This document shows positions 43,815-55,091 of a DNA stretch of 64,000 nt, piece by piece. The notes beneath the pieces are model-generated. The model saw only the letters and a program-made list of their open reading frames with translations, did no database searches and had not been told where the DNA came from. Within the stretch, counting starts at the first letter, position 1. Every line of letters starts with the position of its first letter. The position numbers and the translations under genes were made by a program. Origin of the DNA: Neopestalotiopsis rosae (Eukaryota; Ascomycota; Sordariomycetes; Amphisphaeriales; Sporocadaceae); contig JALGAS010000001.1 of assembly GCA_023078685.1 (NCBI GenBank), positions 4,092,001 to 4,156,000 on the forward strand, read 5' to 3'.

Positions 43815-46086
43815 GCTGTCTGTCGGCTTGCCTGCCCGGCTAGGACTGTCCAGTAACTATCTTTCGGAACCAGCGATGGGCACGGACTGGGGCTCGCTAA
43901 TAAGACGAGACACGATGCTTACACGGGCAACCGTTCGCTGGTGCGGATGCTAACCACCTACAGATAGTCTAGTACCGAAGTCCCCTCTCAGACTGGACAA
44001 ATGCCAGCGCTTTGCCTGTCGAGTTTGATGGATCTGGACGATGGGCGTATTTCAGGTCAATCAATCAGACCTGAGAACCGAGCTAGCGTACCTAATGCAG
44101 GTAGCAGAAAGGAGCTGAAGAGGTATTGAATGCCACCAATGCCAGTAAGACGCAGGTAGGCAATTATGTGTGGTCTTGGACTTGTCCCGTACGAGGTGGC
44201 TGACCAGCTGAGTGTCTCTTGGTTGGAATGGATGGTTTGTCGAGCCGTTGATTAATGCTGGACAACTTTTTTCCTTGGCAATGAAAATGATCAATCAAAC
44301 TCTTGACAATCGTCTGAGAGTAAGTAAGAACAGTTGGAAAAACTGACAGACGGAATTGGGAAGTTCGATGGTTGATGCAATCCAGAGCTCGATTCTAGAA
44401 TTTGGCTGCTCATGGGGCACCTCTCAAAGAAAAAAAAGAAGACAGGTGCCAAAACCACGGGAGAGTCATAACAGATGGTTTCTTTTCCGAGAGCAGGAAT
44501 GATCCCTGTACTTACCGATGCCGAGATTCTGTTGACTAGTCGAATAATCAATCGAACAAAGAAGGGAAAAGAAAATCAGAAAAGAAATATGCTGAGCACC
44601 TGGTTGCTGTCCTGTAGCTGTAGCTTTGGTACCTTGTTTGCCTGGACTCGAAGCTGCAGCTTTGGGTTGTACATACACCAACAACACCAAAAACACCCAG
44701 ACATATTTTATTGTCATCTGTTTCCAATGGAATGGGCAGGGGAGAAAAGTCGCATAACTCGAACTAGAAACCCATCGCATCTTTCGCACAATGTTGTGTA
44801 GGAAATAGAGAGGCAGAATATGAATGCGTTATTGCCTTTTCTTAGCTCAGAACCAACGAGATTCAACAGAGGGAAGTGGTGCAAAAAGCTCACCGCAGCG
44901 CAGCACAGCCGAGACATGTTGACTGCAACGGACCTTTGAACCGTCAAGAACCGTCGTCATCACATTGTCTACCAAGCTAACCTACAGGGTAGCAATCATA
45001 CCAATCATACCAATCATGATTGCACTGCGCCATATTGAATGGTTCCATCTGTGCAAAGTATTGGATTTGAGTACAGAGAAAGATAAGGATAGTTGCATTG
45101 CTCTGTCGCAAGAATACACCCCTCCTTTGGCTTTACATAGTAACGCCGGGTATGGGCCTTGGATGATATAATATATATTATATGTACTCCGTACGTCGCA
45201 GGCTTGGAGGTGGGAAATCTGATTGGGGCGTGGCGCCAAGCTGCTGCATGAATCCAAGCGACGCATCCAGAGCAAACGAACAGCGACTCAGATGCCCTGA
45301 ACATTGAAGGGAGGTCATATGTAAGAAAAAAACTCTGTAGATGACATGGCCTGTACAACCAGTCGATGAACTCAAAGAAGCAATCGGGAAATGCTGTACC
45401 AAGAAAGATCCACACGGGACTTTGCCGAGACTTTATTTTAAACTCTAGCCACCGAGACCAGGTAGTTGGTAGTTTGAAGGCTGGTCTTTGCTGGCATGGC
45501 TGGCTGCCTTTCACTTCCCGCACTGCAAGCCACACGCTATGACACTTTGTCACCCCAGTTCTTGACTATACCACTTGGCTCATAAATGTTGATTGCCCTC
45601 ATTTATCCTCTGGGTACACAGCATGGGCTATCTCTTTATATATGTGACAGGTTCTTCCAAGGCCACGGAAGAACATGTCTCTTCTCCCTAGCCCGCATTC
45701 CTTCCATTCTCTGATAATTCCGGCTATCCTTTCTGGCCCGTACAGAACTTGCTGCGGATTGAGCTGTGTCGCAGAGTATAATTGCATATACTGATTATTC
45801 AAATCCTGCCCGGCCAACAATGATAGCCATGGAACTTAATTTTAACGAATATTGTAGTAGGAAGTAAATAATAATGCGCATTGTATAAATAATACAACAA
45901 GTAGCCTAGTCTGACCCATGCGTCCCAACGTAAAAATCATAACACTTTCCTCATATCATAAATTCTCGGCTCCGGGTCGCTGGCCACAGAGATGTCACAG
46001 TACTTGGACTTCCAATTTCGACATTTTTTCAACCATATGCTCGATAATTATAGCATCATCAAGAACCTCTCCAATACCGTCAGACA
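43815..46086. other. Intergenic, 2.3 kb, no confident gene
   Basis: Upstream of the MIF-family gene and downstream of the four-pass membrane gene. Contains an orphan frame at 45599-45820 and a small signal-peptide-like frame near 44717; neither is supported enough to call. Confidence 0.5.
45599..45820 (-). other. Orphan open frame, unrecognised
   Basis: A 74-codon frame without ATG and with protein-like composition: NPQQVLYGPERIAGIIREW, then CGLGRRDMFFRGLGRTCH. It may be an exon fragment of a decayed gene. Upstream DNA is very AT-rich and no joining exon was found. Confidence 0.2.
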
Positions 46087-46869
46087 CTACGCAGACGGGG
46101 TCGGGCTGTTGGGCTGCTTGCCGGGCTGAACAAGCGACGCGGCTCTCTTCTCGAGGAGGCACTGGTACCCAGCCAAGGACAAGACGATGGCTTCAACGGG
46201 CACCAAGATGACCGACAGGTACAGAGCCGTCTTGCTCTCGTGGCAGAGCGTACCAAAGTATGGCTGCACCTTCATCTCCACCGACTCCCACTGGCAGCTC
46301 CAGCTCTGCAGCGTGTCGACTGTCGTGGACGCGTTGACGGCGTAGAAGAAGATCATGGCGATCATGGATGCTGCGAAGCCGACAAAGGGGGTGATGAAGC
46401 ATACAGATGTGTGAGCCGACACTCTACTGCGGAGCTATAAGAGTATATCATGTTAGCTTTCTTCTTCCACTTCCTCTTCTCTTCTTCATCCCAAGTGAAG
46501 TCCAAGGTGGCTAGTAACTGTTGCAGAGATTCGACGTACCGATGGCGTCTTGCTAAAGGCAAGAGACAGAATGCTGGCGAGGACGACAACGGTGCTGCCT
46601 ACCACCAGTGCAACGGTGGGCCGGGCATCGAACTCATCGGGCCATAGCGGCAGCAGGAAGCTTGTCGACACCGAAGTGGTGTTATACACGTTCAGTGCGT
46701 GTCCAGACGTTCCCAGAACAGTGATACCGCAGAGAAGACTGAGGAGAGTGAGGCTGAGCCTGAGCCCATCGACTGCGCGTATGGTCCGGTAGCTAGACTG
46801 GTATTGCAAATCCGAGGAGGCTACCTCGAATGCAGAGGCAGCGACCGGGCTTTTGGTATCCTGAGACAT
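46087..46869 (-). CDS. Four-pass membrane protein, function unknown
   Basis: Two exons on the minus strand, 46869-46540 and 46434-46087; 225 residues. Four hydrophobic segments are visible: about 33-56 (LSLTLLSLLCGITVLG), 85-106 (VALVVGSTVVVLASILSLAF), 121-143 (CFITPFVGFAASMIAMIFFY) and 181-205 (LYLSVILVPVEAIVLSLAGY). An Asn-glycosylation sequon (NTTS) lies in the first loop, and two Cys in the second loop (WSCQWES, GTLCHE) could pair. The layout is reminiscent of MARVEL-like or tetraspan fungal membrane proteins, but no family can be named. The intron has a gtacgt donor and a ttatag acceptor in phase 0. The frame continues upstream of the chosen ATG without looking coding. Confidence 0.72.
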
Positions 46870-48182
46870 GGCGCAGCAAGAATGAATGATATGGAAATGT
46901 TTCAATCTGATCAGAAACACTGAATCAAATGGGTCGAATGGGATGTGCAATGAGCGACTAGGAAAAAAAGGCGTGGCGACGACCAGGTACGAAACAACCA
47001 AAAAAAGAAGAGACACGCGCTCAAAGGTCACCCTAAAGAAGGAGACTAGAGAATGACAAATATGATACTCTGGGGAAACAGAGAAGGAAACAAGATCAAT
47101 CCACCTCTGGCAGTTGCGAAACGCCGCAATTATGAAGGCAGATCTTTAGCAGAGATGCCGGCGGCTGGGGGGCTCCAGCAAATAAGCTCGACATACTAAT
47201 GATAGACTGCCCGTGATGCTATCTGAATAGCCTCAGCGAAGCGCTCATGCACAACGAGCGCGTAAGCTCTCGCAACCACTCAGGCAGGGGTCGTCGGGGC
47301 CATTATGCACCAAGTCTAAAGATTGAATCGGTAGATCCTCCCCGGATTGGCTGCGAGCCCTTTTGATGCAACCCAGCTATGGTGACCCATGGGCGCTTAG
47401 AGGCGTGGGTGGCCAGTCATCAGCCAATGAGTATAGAGTATACGATAGTAGAAGCGGCCTGGTTGCGCTATGCCTGACCCGCGCTTTTCTTCTCCTGCAG
47501 CTCACTGTTTCTATATTTATGTTTAAAACAGAGTGAGGCAATCGGCTGCCGCTCTCATCAACATGTCAGGTACTAATGCTTCCCATCACAATAAGTACAG
47601 AGTAGTGGTCGCCCCTCATCTGGTGGATGCCGACCGTGCATGCAGTAGACTATGCTAGTTCGATAGTCGGTATACATACTGGAGGCGTTATTTGACACTG
47701 GGAGTTCACGGCTTTGGCTTATCCAATGGAGACGTGCTCCGGCTTTTCAGTGTTTGCCTGTATTGGTGCTATGGAATATTCGAATATTCAAGGTAGCTGT
47801 AGTACCTCCTAGCCGAGCAGCTGGACACAGTATAGGGTGAGGTTTCACAAATAATCAAATTCGTTGATACAGGACCCCTGGCTGCCTAACCATAGTTTTA
47901 CGCCCACAGACTTTGTCTCCGACTTGAACTCTCTACTACAACTTGATGGTTGTTGTGGTTTACTAAATACCGCATTTGAATTCTTTTAGCAACGCACAGC
48001 CAGATCTCCAATCGCCCAACAAACACGCGCGTGTGCCATACCAAGACAAGAACATATGCACAGATAACTCCATTATCTAGATACAGTACAACATCGAAAC
48101 GCCTCGTAAATGTCATGGTCGGTATAATTTATACAAACAACGTTGCTAACGCCAGCATCTTTGTAGCCCTGCTCTGGTTTTC
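46870..48182. other. Intergenic, 1.3 kb, no gene seen
   Basis: Promoter side of the four-pass gene and 3' side of the lectin gene. No convincing frame or repeat. Confidence 0.55.
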
Positions 48183-49592
48183 TCACAGATACTTCTTGGG
48201 CATTGTCTTCTTGCGCTCGTACCAGATATATGCCAGTACCAGCACAATTTGACTGCCGATGATGACGAAAATCAATTTTCCGTGGGTTGGCTGCGTCTTG
48301 TCGGCGACGTGCTGAAGCATATCCCCGTGGGAGCTGCCCAGCAACTTCTTGATCGCATTTTCCGAATCTCTGACCTTATTGCCTGTCTCCTGCTTGATCG
48401 TCTTGATCTCACGTTCAAGGCTGACAATATGGCTCTGCAGAGCATCAATCTTGTTGAGCTTTTCAAGCAATTGTTTGAGCTCGTTGATGGAGGTTGAGGT
48501 TTCCGCGTGGCGCTTCTCCCCTACGCTGTCCTGGGATGCGACCTTGCGGAAAATGGTCGAAAGGTGGTGGTTGACACTCTGGAGGCGGTTGTGCAAATCA
48601 GCAAACTGGGCGTCGTTGTTAACAATCGAGCCAGCTGCGGCATCTGCAATGTCCTGTTCCCATCCAGCGTCGTCTACCGGCATGTTCTTCTCGTAGCCGT
48701 GCCCCCCGGGATTGTTCCAGGTGTTCTGCTGCTGGTCTTGCTGCTGATTCATCTGCTGCTGCGTTGCGTCTTCGTGCTGCTTGTTGAGATCTTCAGTCAT
48801 GACAACAAACTTGAAAATCTCAAACGAGTCTGGGTTTTCTGCGCTTGCCGCAGTCAGACCAAAGTTATATCCAGGAGGAATTTGAATATTGCTGCTTTCA
48901 AAGCAGAGAGTTCCGTCAATTTCCACCCGGAAATTGTCCTGCGTCTGGCGCATTTTGATCTGCGACGGACGGCCTAGATTGCGGTAGCTGTAATCGCAAT
49001 GTCCAAATGCCAGGCTGTCGACGCTGTGGTGGGAGCTATAGTCGGTTGTGCCGTCGTTTAAGAAACCTCGAACCATACCAGCCCCTCCGCCTGACCGGTC
49101 GATCACAAGAGCGAGTCCATCAAAACGACCGACTGTGTATATGCTCGCGGTGCCAATGTCTTGTACGCCACGGCGCGCAAGCCAGATGTTGAGGTTGCCG
49201 CCGCCTCGCTCGGGTCCATTTACGCGAAAATCGACGTCTGCCACCCACTCCTTGTACTTGTTGGCATTATCTCCCCAGACTGCACCTCTGGCATTGCCGG
49301 GCGACGGTTGTGTGAGGATAACTTTGTTCGAGAGGATCTCTGGTATGTCGGGTTCACCTTGTATGGCGAAGAGAGGGACGGACTGCTGGCCCTTGTCGTT
49401 TATCCTGTTGATGACAGATGAATATTAGTATGCGGTCCTGTCTGGAGCAAGCAAATTGTTCCATCCGAGCTGGACATACCGGCCAGTGTAGCCAAAACTG
49501 AGTTGATCGACCAGAAATTGAGCCTGGGCTTCGGCGACTGAGACTCCAGCTGCAAGGCATGCGGCCAGGGAGGCCGGACGAGAGAAGCGCAT
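48183..49592 (-). CDS. L-type lectin cargo receptor, ERGIC-53 / Emp46-Emp47 like
   Basis: Two exons on the minus strand, 49592-49480 and 49404-48183; 444 residues. An N-terminal signal peptide of about 22 residues (RPASLAACLAAGVSVAEAQA) is followed by the leguminous-lectin-like domain to about residue 240 (ILSNKVILTQPSPGNARGAVW, FDGLALVIDRSGG, FCHYDY-like FGHCDYSYRN). A Gln-rich stretch (QQQMNQQQDQQQN) and a coiled-coil stalk precede one transmembrane segment (about 416-434). The cytosolic tail ends KKYL, a dilysine KKXX signal for COPI retrieval. Such receptors carry high-mannose glycoproteins from the ER to the Golgi. It is divergent from ALG8, which builds the same glycans. Confidence 0.93.
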
Positions 49593-51081
49593 CTTAGGCG
49601 ACTTCTAGTGGAGAAGAGTTGGCGGCAAGCTTTGGGGAAGCTGCAGGAGAAAGCAATCGATAATGTCGTTTTGTTGTATTGTACAATCTGGTAAATGGTG
49701 GTTGTTGTGAAACCTGGAGCAATGTCGACGTGACTTCTTCTACTTCTTCTGCTGGTGGGATATTTTTCGTTCCTCGCCTAGGTAAGCTGAGGACACTTTG
49801 CCTCGAAACTGGGGGGGGGACCCCTAGCAAGTCTGCCAATTACCCCAAGAGTACCTACCTTAGTGAGCGCGATGCGGCTAACCTACAGCGGTGGGTAGCT
49901 TACCTGCGTACCTACACTACGAACATGGGTAGCTACCAACCCAGTCAAAGAAGACTCCTGACTGGAGTCCTTGGAGTCTTCTTTAGCAGCCGGACCGGAA
50001 TCCAGTCAATACGGATCCTGAGGGACAAGGGTCCGTTGTGCGCAACTGCCTCCGAATGTTCATTTTGGGGGAAACACACGCCCCCAGGTTGAGGGACCAA
50101 GCAATGTGAGACTGTGTCAGATAACTGTTATCGCTCCTGATCAAGTACCAGTGGTCACCTTCAACCCCAGAATTCGACACTCTGAGCAAGAAGTATTGAA
50201 TTCTGCTCATCAAATTCTATACACACATTATATCATGTTGTGGCCGAGAAACCAGTAAAGCTTGTCCAAGTGGTTCAGTCAACATTAAGCATGTTTGATG
50301 ACCTGCTGAATTCTACTTTGTGCCAGATGCCTCGAGGTAGTGGAACAGCTCTGACCCTGACTTGGTATTTCAGGGGTCGGTCACCACTCAAAAGGGCCTG
50401 CTAAGAGAGGTTTTAAAATGGACATCGGATAGAGTAAAGCTTAAGTTACAATGTCGCTTCAAGATACAACAATCTTCCTTGTTAGCGTGAACCGCGCTTC
50501 TGGGGTGCCGCGCGCCATGTAAGATACGCGTGCGCTTTCTAACTTGCAAGAGTTACGTGGACAAGTGAGGTACATGGAATGATGTCCATGTGTATGGGGG
50601 ACAACACAACGAGCAGAATAAAATATTGCCAACGCATATGGAAATGTATATTGTAGAATGAGAGATCAATTGTGTGCGAAGGAGTGTGACCAGTGAGAGA
50701 TGTCCCGAAGAATTTGAATAATGGGGGTATCTGATTGTTGTCATGATCAATCGCACAAAGGCTGTTGCCAGTATAAAATGTGCGATAATGTGCACATTCA
50801 TTAGCATAGATTGGTTGCAATGGCAGGCAAGTGTGCCTTAGCGATCCACAATAATCGGTGGTTTCGTGGCCTTTCGCGCCGACCACACTTCTTCATTTGG
50901 AGCCGCCCTAGGTGCCGGGGCATCATTTTATTAACAACCACTTGCTCGTGGGGTCTGAGCCGTCGTCGTTTGCTCACGTCTTTTCTCGTCGCGCTCGGCT
51001 TCACGTTGTCTCAGAATTGACAACCTTGGAAGACTCTGAAGCTCGCAATACATCGGCATCGTCGGCCATGCTTTCTTGACC
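49593..51081. promoter_or_regulatory. Divergent promoter region, lectin receptor (-) / ALG8 (+)
   Basis: 1.5 kb between the two start codons with no gene recognised. AT-rich in 50200-50800. Could carry shared regulation of two genes of the ER glycoprotein pathway; no site is identified by eye. Confidence 0.5.
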
Positions 51082-52834
51082 ATGACGGAGCATTACCCGA
51101 CCCTCGCGCAATGCGCCGTCGTTGCGACCGCACTCAAGATCCTCCTATTCCCAGCCTAGTATGTTGCCATTTGCTTAATGTACTTTGTCACTGCAGGAAG
51201 CATGCAGAAGAGCTTCTCTCACAAGCCCTGTTTATGCAGTAGTTGCCGCCAGAAGCTGAGCTGAGCTAATCATCACATCACAGTAAATCAACAGATTTTG
51301 AGGTTCACCGCAACTGGCTGGCCATCACTCACAGCCTGCCAATATGGGATTGGTACTATGAGAAAACCTCGGAATGGACCTTGGATTACCCTCCCTTCTT
51401 TGCCTACTTTGAGTGGGCTCTCTCCCAGGTTGCCAAGCTGGTCGATCCTCTTATGTTACGCGTGTACAATTTAGAGTATGATAGCTGGCAGACGGTTTAT
51501 TTCCAAAGATTCACCGTTATTGCCACGGAGCTGGTGCTGCTATACGCACTTCAAATGTGAGTTGAGCTCTTTCAAGCATATCAATTGTCACGGTAGCTCA
51601 ATTATGTGTGTAACACTCTAGGTTTATCGATGCCAACCACGGGACCGCCCGGAAGGCTGCCCAAGCCGCTGCTATTTCCATTTTCCTCTCTCCAGGCCTC
51701 CTGATCATTGACCACATCCACTTCCAGTACAATGGTTGTATGTACGGCATCCTGATCGCATCCCTTGTTCTGGCCAAAGAGCGTTCTGGTCTTCTTGCCA
51801 GTGGACTCGTATTTGCCGCCCTCTTGTGCATGAAACACATCTACGCCTACCTTGCGCCAGCGTACTTTGTGTATCTACTTCGAGTATACTGCCTTTCGCC
51901 AAAATCCATCTTCCGTATCCAGTTCCTCAACTGTGTCAAGCTCGGAACCGGCATTCTGGCCATCTTGGGTGCTGCTTTTGGTCCCTTTGCCCTGAAAGAG
52001 CAACTCCCGCAAATTATGAGCCGCTTATTCCCATTCTCGCGTGGTCTGTGTCATGCGTATTGGGCTCCCAACGTATGGGCAATATATTCCTTTATGGACC
52101 GTGTCCTGATCTTTGGTAAGTACTTCTGCGGAAGAATCATCAAGGTGTGATAAGGGACTGACATGGATGCAGCGGCTCCTCGACTTGGATTGCCGGTCAA
52201 GCAAGAAGCATTGAACAGCGTGACCCGAGGACTGGTGGGCGATACGTCGTTTGCCGTCCTTCCCGAGGTGTCGGCACGCATGTGCTTCGCTCTGACACTA
52301 CTTTTCCAAGCCATTCCGCTCACCAAACTCTTTCTCCGCCCGAGCTGGCATGCCTTTGTTGGAGCAACCACACTCTGCGGTTATGCGTCGTTCCTGTTCG
52401 GTTGGCACGTTCACGAGAAAGCTATCCTGCTTGTCATCATCCCCTTCAGCCTCATTGCGCTCAAGGATCGAAGATATCTTAGTGCATTCCGACCCTTGGC
52501 AGTGTCTGGTCATGTATCCCTGTTCCCACTACTCTTCACTCCGGCCGAGTTTCCCATCAAGACAGTTTATACTGTATTCTGGTTGATCCTATTCCTGATG
52601 GTATTCGATCGCCTCGCACCAGCATCCAACAGACAGCGATTCTTCTTGTTTGATCGGTTCACGGTGCTGTACATTGCGGTCAGCATCCCTTTGATTGCCT
52701 ACACATCTCTAATTCACCAGATGGTGTTTGGAAAGAGCTATGAGTTTCTACCATTAATGTTCACAAGCTCCTACTCAGCAATAGGAGTGGTCGGGAGCTG
52801 GCTGGGATTCATGGTAGTTTACTTCACCTCGTGA
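51082..52834 (+). CDS. ALG8: ALG8 alpha-1,3-glucosyltransferase (dolichol-linked oligosaccharide)
   Basis: Four exons: 51082-51158, 51284-51556, 51622-52115 and 52173-52834; 501 residues. The protein is hydrophobic throughout with about a dozen membrane segments. The luminal loop carries the Alg8 form of the ALG6/ALG8 motif, [11 protein letters not shown] from residue 60, with Asp60 and Glu69; Alg6 has DYPPLTAYH instead. [15 protein letters not shown] and [11 protein letters not shown] are also family motifs. Alg8 adds the second glucose, from dolichyl-phosphate glucose, to the Glc1Man9GlcNAc2 lipid-linked precursor in the ER lumen. All three introns have standard sites and the length is typical. 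Confidence 0.95.
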
Positions 52835-55091
52835 GATTCATAAAGAATCGAGGGACATGGTGTCAAGTAGTTTCACACTTTTTCCATAGAAGAGTTTATA
52901 TCTCTATAATCAGCGCAATGTCATTATGTCTCACGTCCTGTTTCCACGACGATAAAGTGCACTCGAAATCTTTGTTGAAGCGTCTGATGGTAAGCGCTGT
53001 ATGAAGTATCGCGATGCAAGAGATAGAGGTTCTTGACAATATCCGTCGTGCTAGTCACTTTCATGTTTCCTCCAAGTCCGGTGGTACCTATGGCAAGGTA
53101 CCGGCAGGTATGGTTTGTTTAGGCCGAGAGGTGGCCTCCTCCCAACGCCAATCCCTGCCGGCTATCCTTTAGTTGGCCGGGCTCAGTCTCACCAGGGGGC
53201 CCATCTACGCGAAATAATTCTGCGGTCTACAAACAAAGGACACGGAAACGTGAGCGAGTCGCGTATACATAATTCGCTCATGAACCAACGCATATGATGC
53301 CCGGTTTCGACCATTTAGTCAATGGTTTTGCGCGTTATCTGCGAGGTCTTACCTCGGAGCAAATCTGATAGACGGATTATACTGGGCAACAATTGCCCCA
53401 AAGAGGTCTGGTACTGGAATATAGTTGACGTGAAGAGAAAGAAGATGAGTTTTAGAATGGGTTCATACGTTGTTTTGACGAGTTTGATGGAATCTTGACG
53501 GAAATACATGAAGTTGAAGACGCGGTGCCGGAGGAGGCAGCTCGCCGGCAAAACGACCTACCCTGGAGGCGGGAGGCCGGAGAATCACGTAGGGATGGAT
53601 AGCTGAGGCATCAGTTGTCGAAAAAGAGCGATTCGGGGCTTGAAAGACTCGCGCGACCGCGACGAATAAAACGAGTACAAGAACGTGTGGGAATTCGCAT
53701 TCGGCGGCGTGATGCAGGGACAAAAGGAAGAAGTTGACGGGGTGGGTAGAAGTAGGAGATGATGCTCGAAGATCCACCAGCAAAATCGAGGTGGACTCGC
53801 AGACCCAATCGAGCACATCCCCTACCCACAACCGGTCAGACGGACCAGTCAGCGTCGAGCTTGGAGGCTTCGTCTAACCCCCGGTCTGTCTTTCACTTCC
53901 CTTCCCGTCCGTCGTTCCGCCTTCTTCTCTGTCGTGTCTGCGTGGTAGGTCTAGGTCCAGGTTCCGTGGATGTACAACTCGTACTATGTCACAGGGCAAA
54001 GGGAACAAGAGAAAGAAGAAAAAGAAGCTCTGGACTTCCACACTAGAAAAAGGGTACATGGCCTACCCTTCGATTGCTAGCTTTGCTTCTACACTACATA
54101 CATGCATTTACTCCCCAGGTAGTATTCTTGTCTACTTCTCTTGGTATGTCATGGGATTGGTCCGAAGCTGCCTTTTTTTTCACCTCTCTCCTCTTCTACT
54201 CTACATAATTCCTCCCTCCCTGCAGATGCCACGCTCACTTGTCGTTGGAACCTAACTACTAGTCAGTCTCCATCCCGTTACATTACCGCCAGTCCGTCTC
54301 TAGTCCTGGTCCTTGAGTCCCATGCTGCCAATGCAGATGCTGCGTTTTTCTCGCGCTCTCTGTTTCTCACACACACGCACACACAAGTCACTCTAGTTTT
54401 CTTACCTAACCTGGTCGTTTTTTCTCTCACCCTCTCCGTCTCCGTCTCCCTACTTTCCTTCTAAAAACCCCATCCGCCTCAAAACTTTTCCCCTTCCTCC
54501 AAACAACAACAGCTCATACTACGACAGACGGCACTCCACTTCGTCGCGTCTGCCCTCGTCGGCGATTTGCGTCTCGCGACTATTCTCTGCGGTCCTGTGC
54601 GCTTGTCTGGACGCGTCTTATACCACCCAGACCGCGTCTCGGTACCTGGACTGTCCTTGTACCTCGTATGTATACAATTGTTCCCGCCTGTCCAGACTTT
54701 GCCTGCACATATAGAGACTCGTGCATACACACCTACATACACAATATACATACATACCTCAGCCCGCTCGCCCCAACTAGGTAACGGCTATCCACCAACA
54801 CCACACCCTCACCCTTGGATTTTCTGACTACCTACCCTCACATACTCTCTGCACTGCACTACCCACTTTGCCTCATACTACCTTATTTGTGTCCACCAGG
54901 CACAATCCCGTCTCCTTCCTGACATTTACTCTTTTCTACATTTACAACATCCCTCCAACTACTCACATTGAACTCTTTTTTACCAACTTGCAAGCGTACT
55001 TATACGTGCAAGGCTGACCATCAGCCTTGCAGATTGATCGTCAATTAGTCTTCCGGCGACCTGCCGGCCACACTGAATTGCCTCCAACGCC
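52835..55091. other. Intergenic, 2.3 kb, including pyrimidine-rich ITC1 leader
   Basis: 52835-53300 is the ALG8 3' side. 53860-55020 on the plus strand is markedly C/T-rich and purine-poor, with ctctct and cacaca runs, and is read as promoter and long leader of ITC1. Several short frames on the minus strand at 53315-53831 have an Arg-rich start but no supported gene. Confidence 0.5.

Noticed and set aside
44466..44717. 83-codon minus-strand frame with a signal-peptide-like start
   Set aside because: Only the first 20 residues look like a secretion signal. The rest has no Cys pattern or conservation visible, and such short frames arise by chance.
53315..53831. Minus-strand frames with an Arg-rich start resembling a mitochondrial presequence
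   Set aside because: No exon join gave a protein with a recognisable body; it lies in the strand-biased leader region of ITC1.
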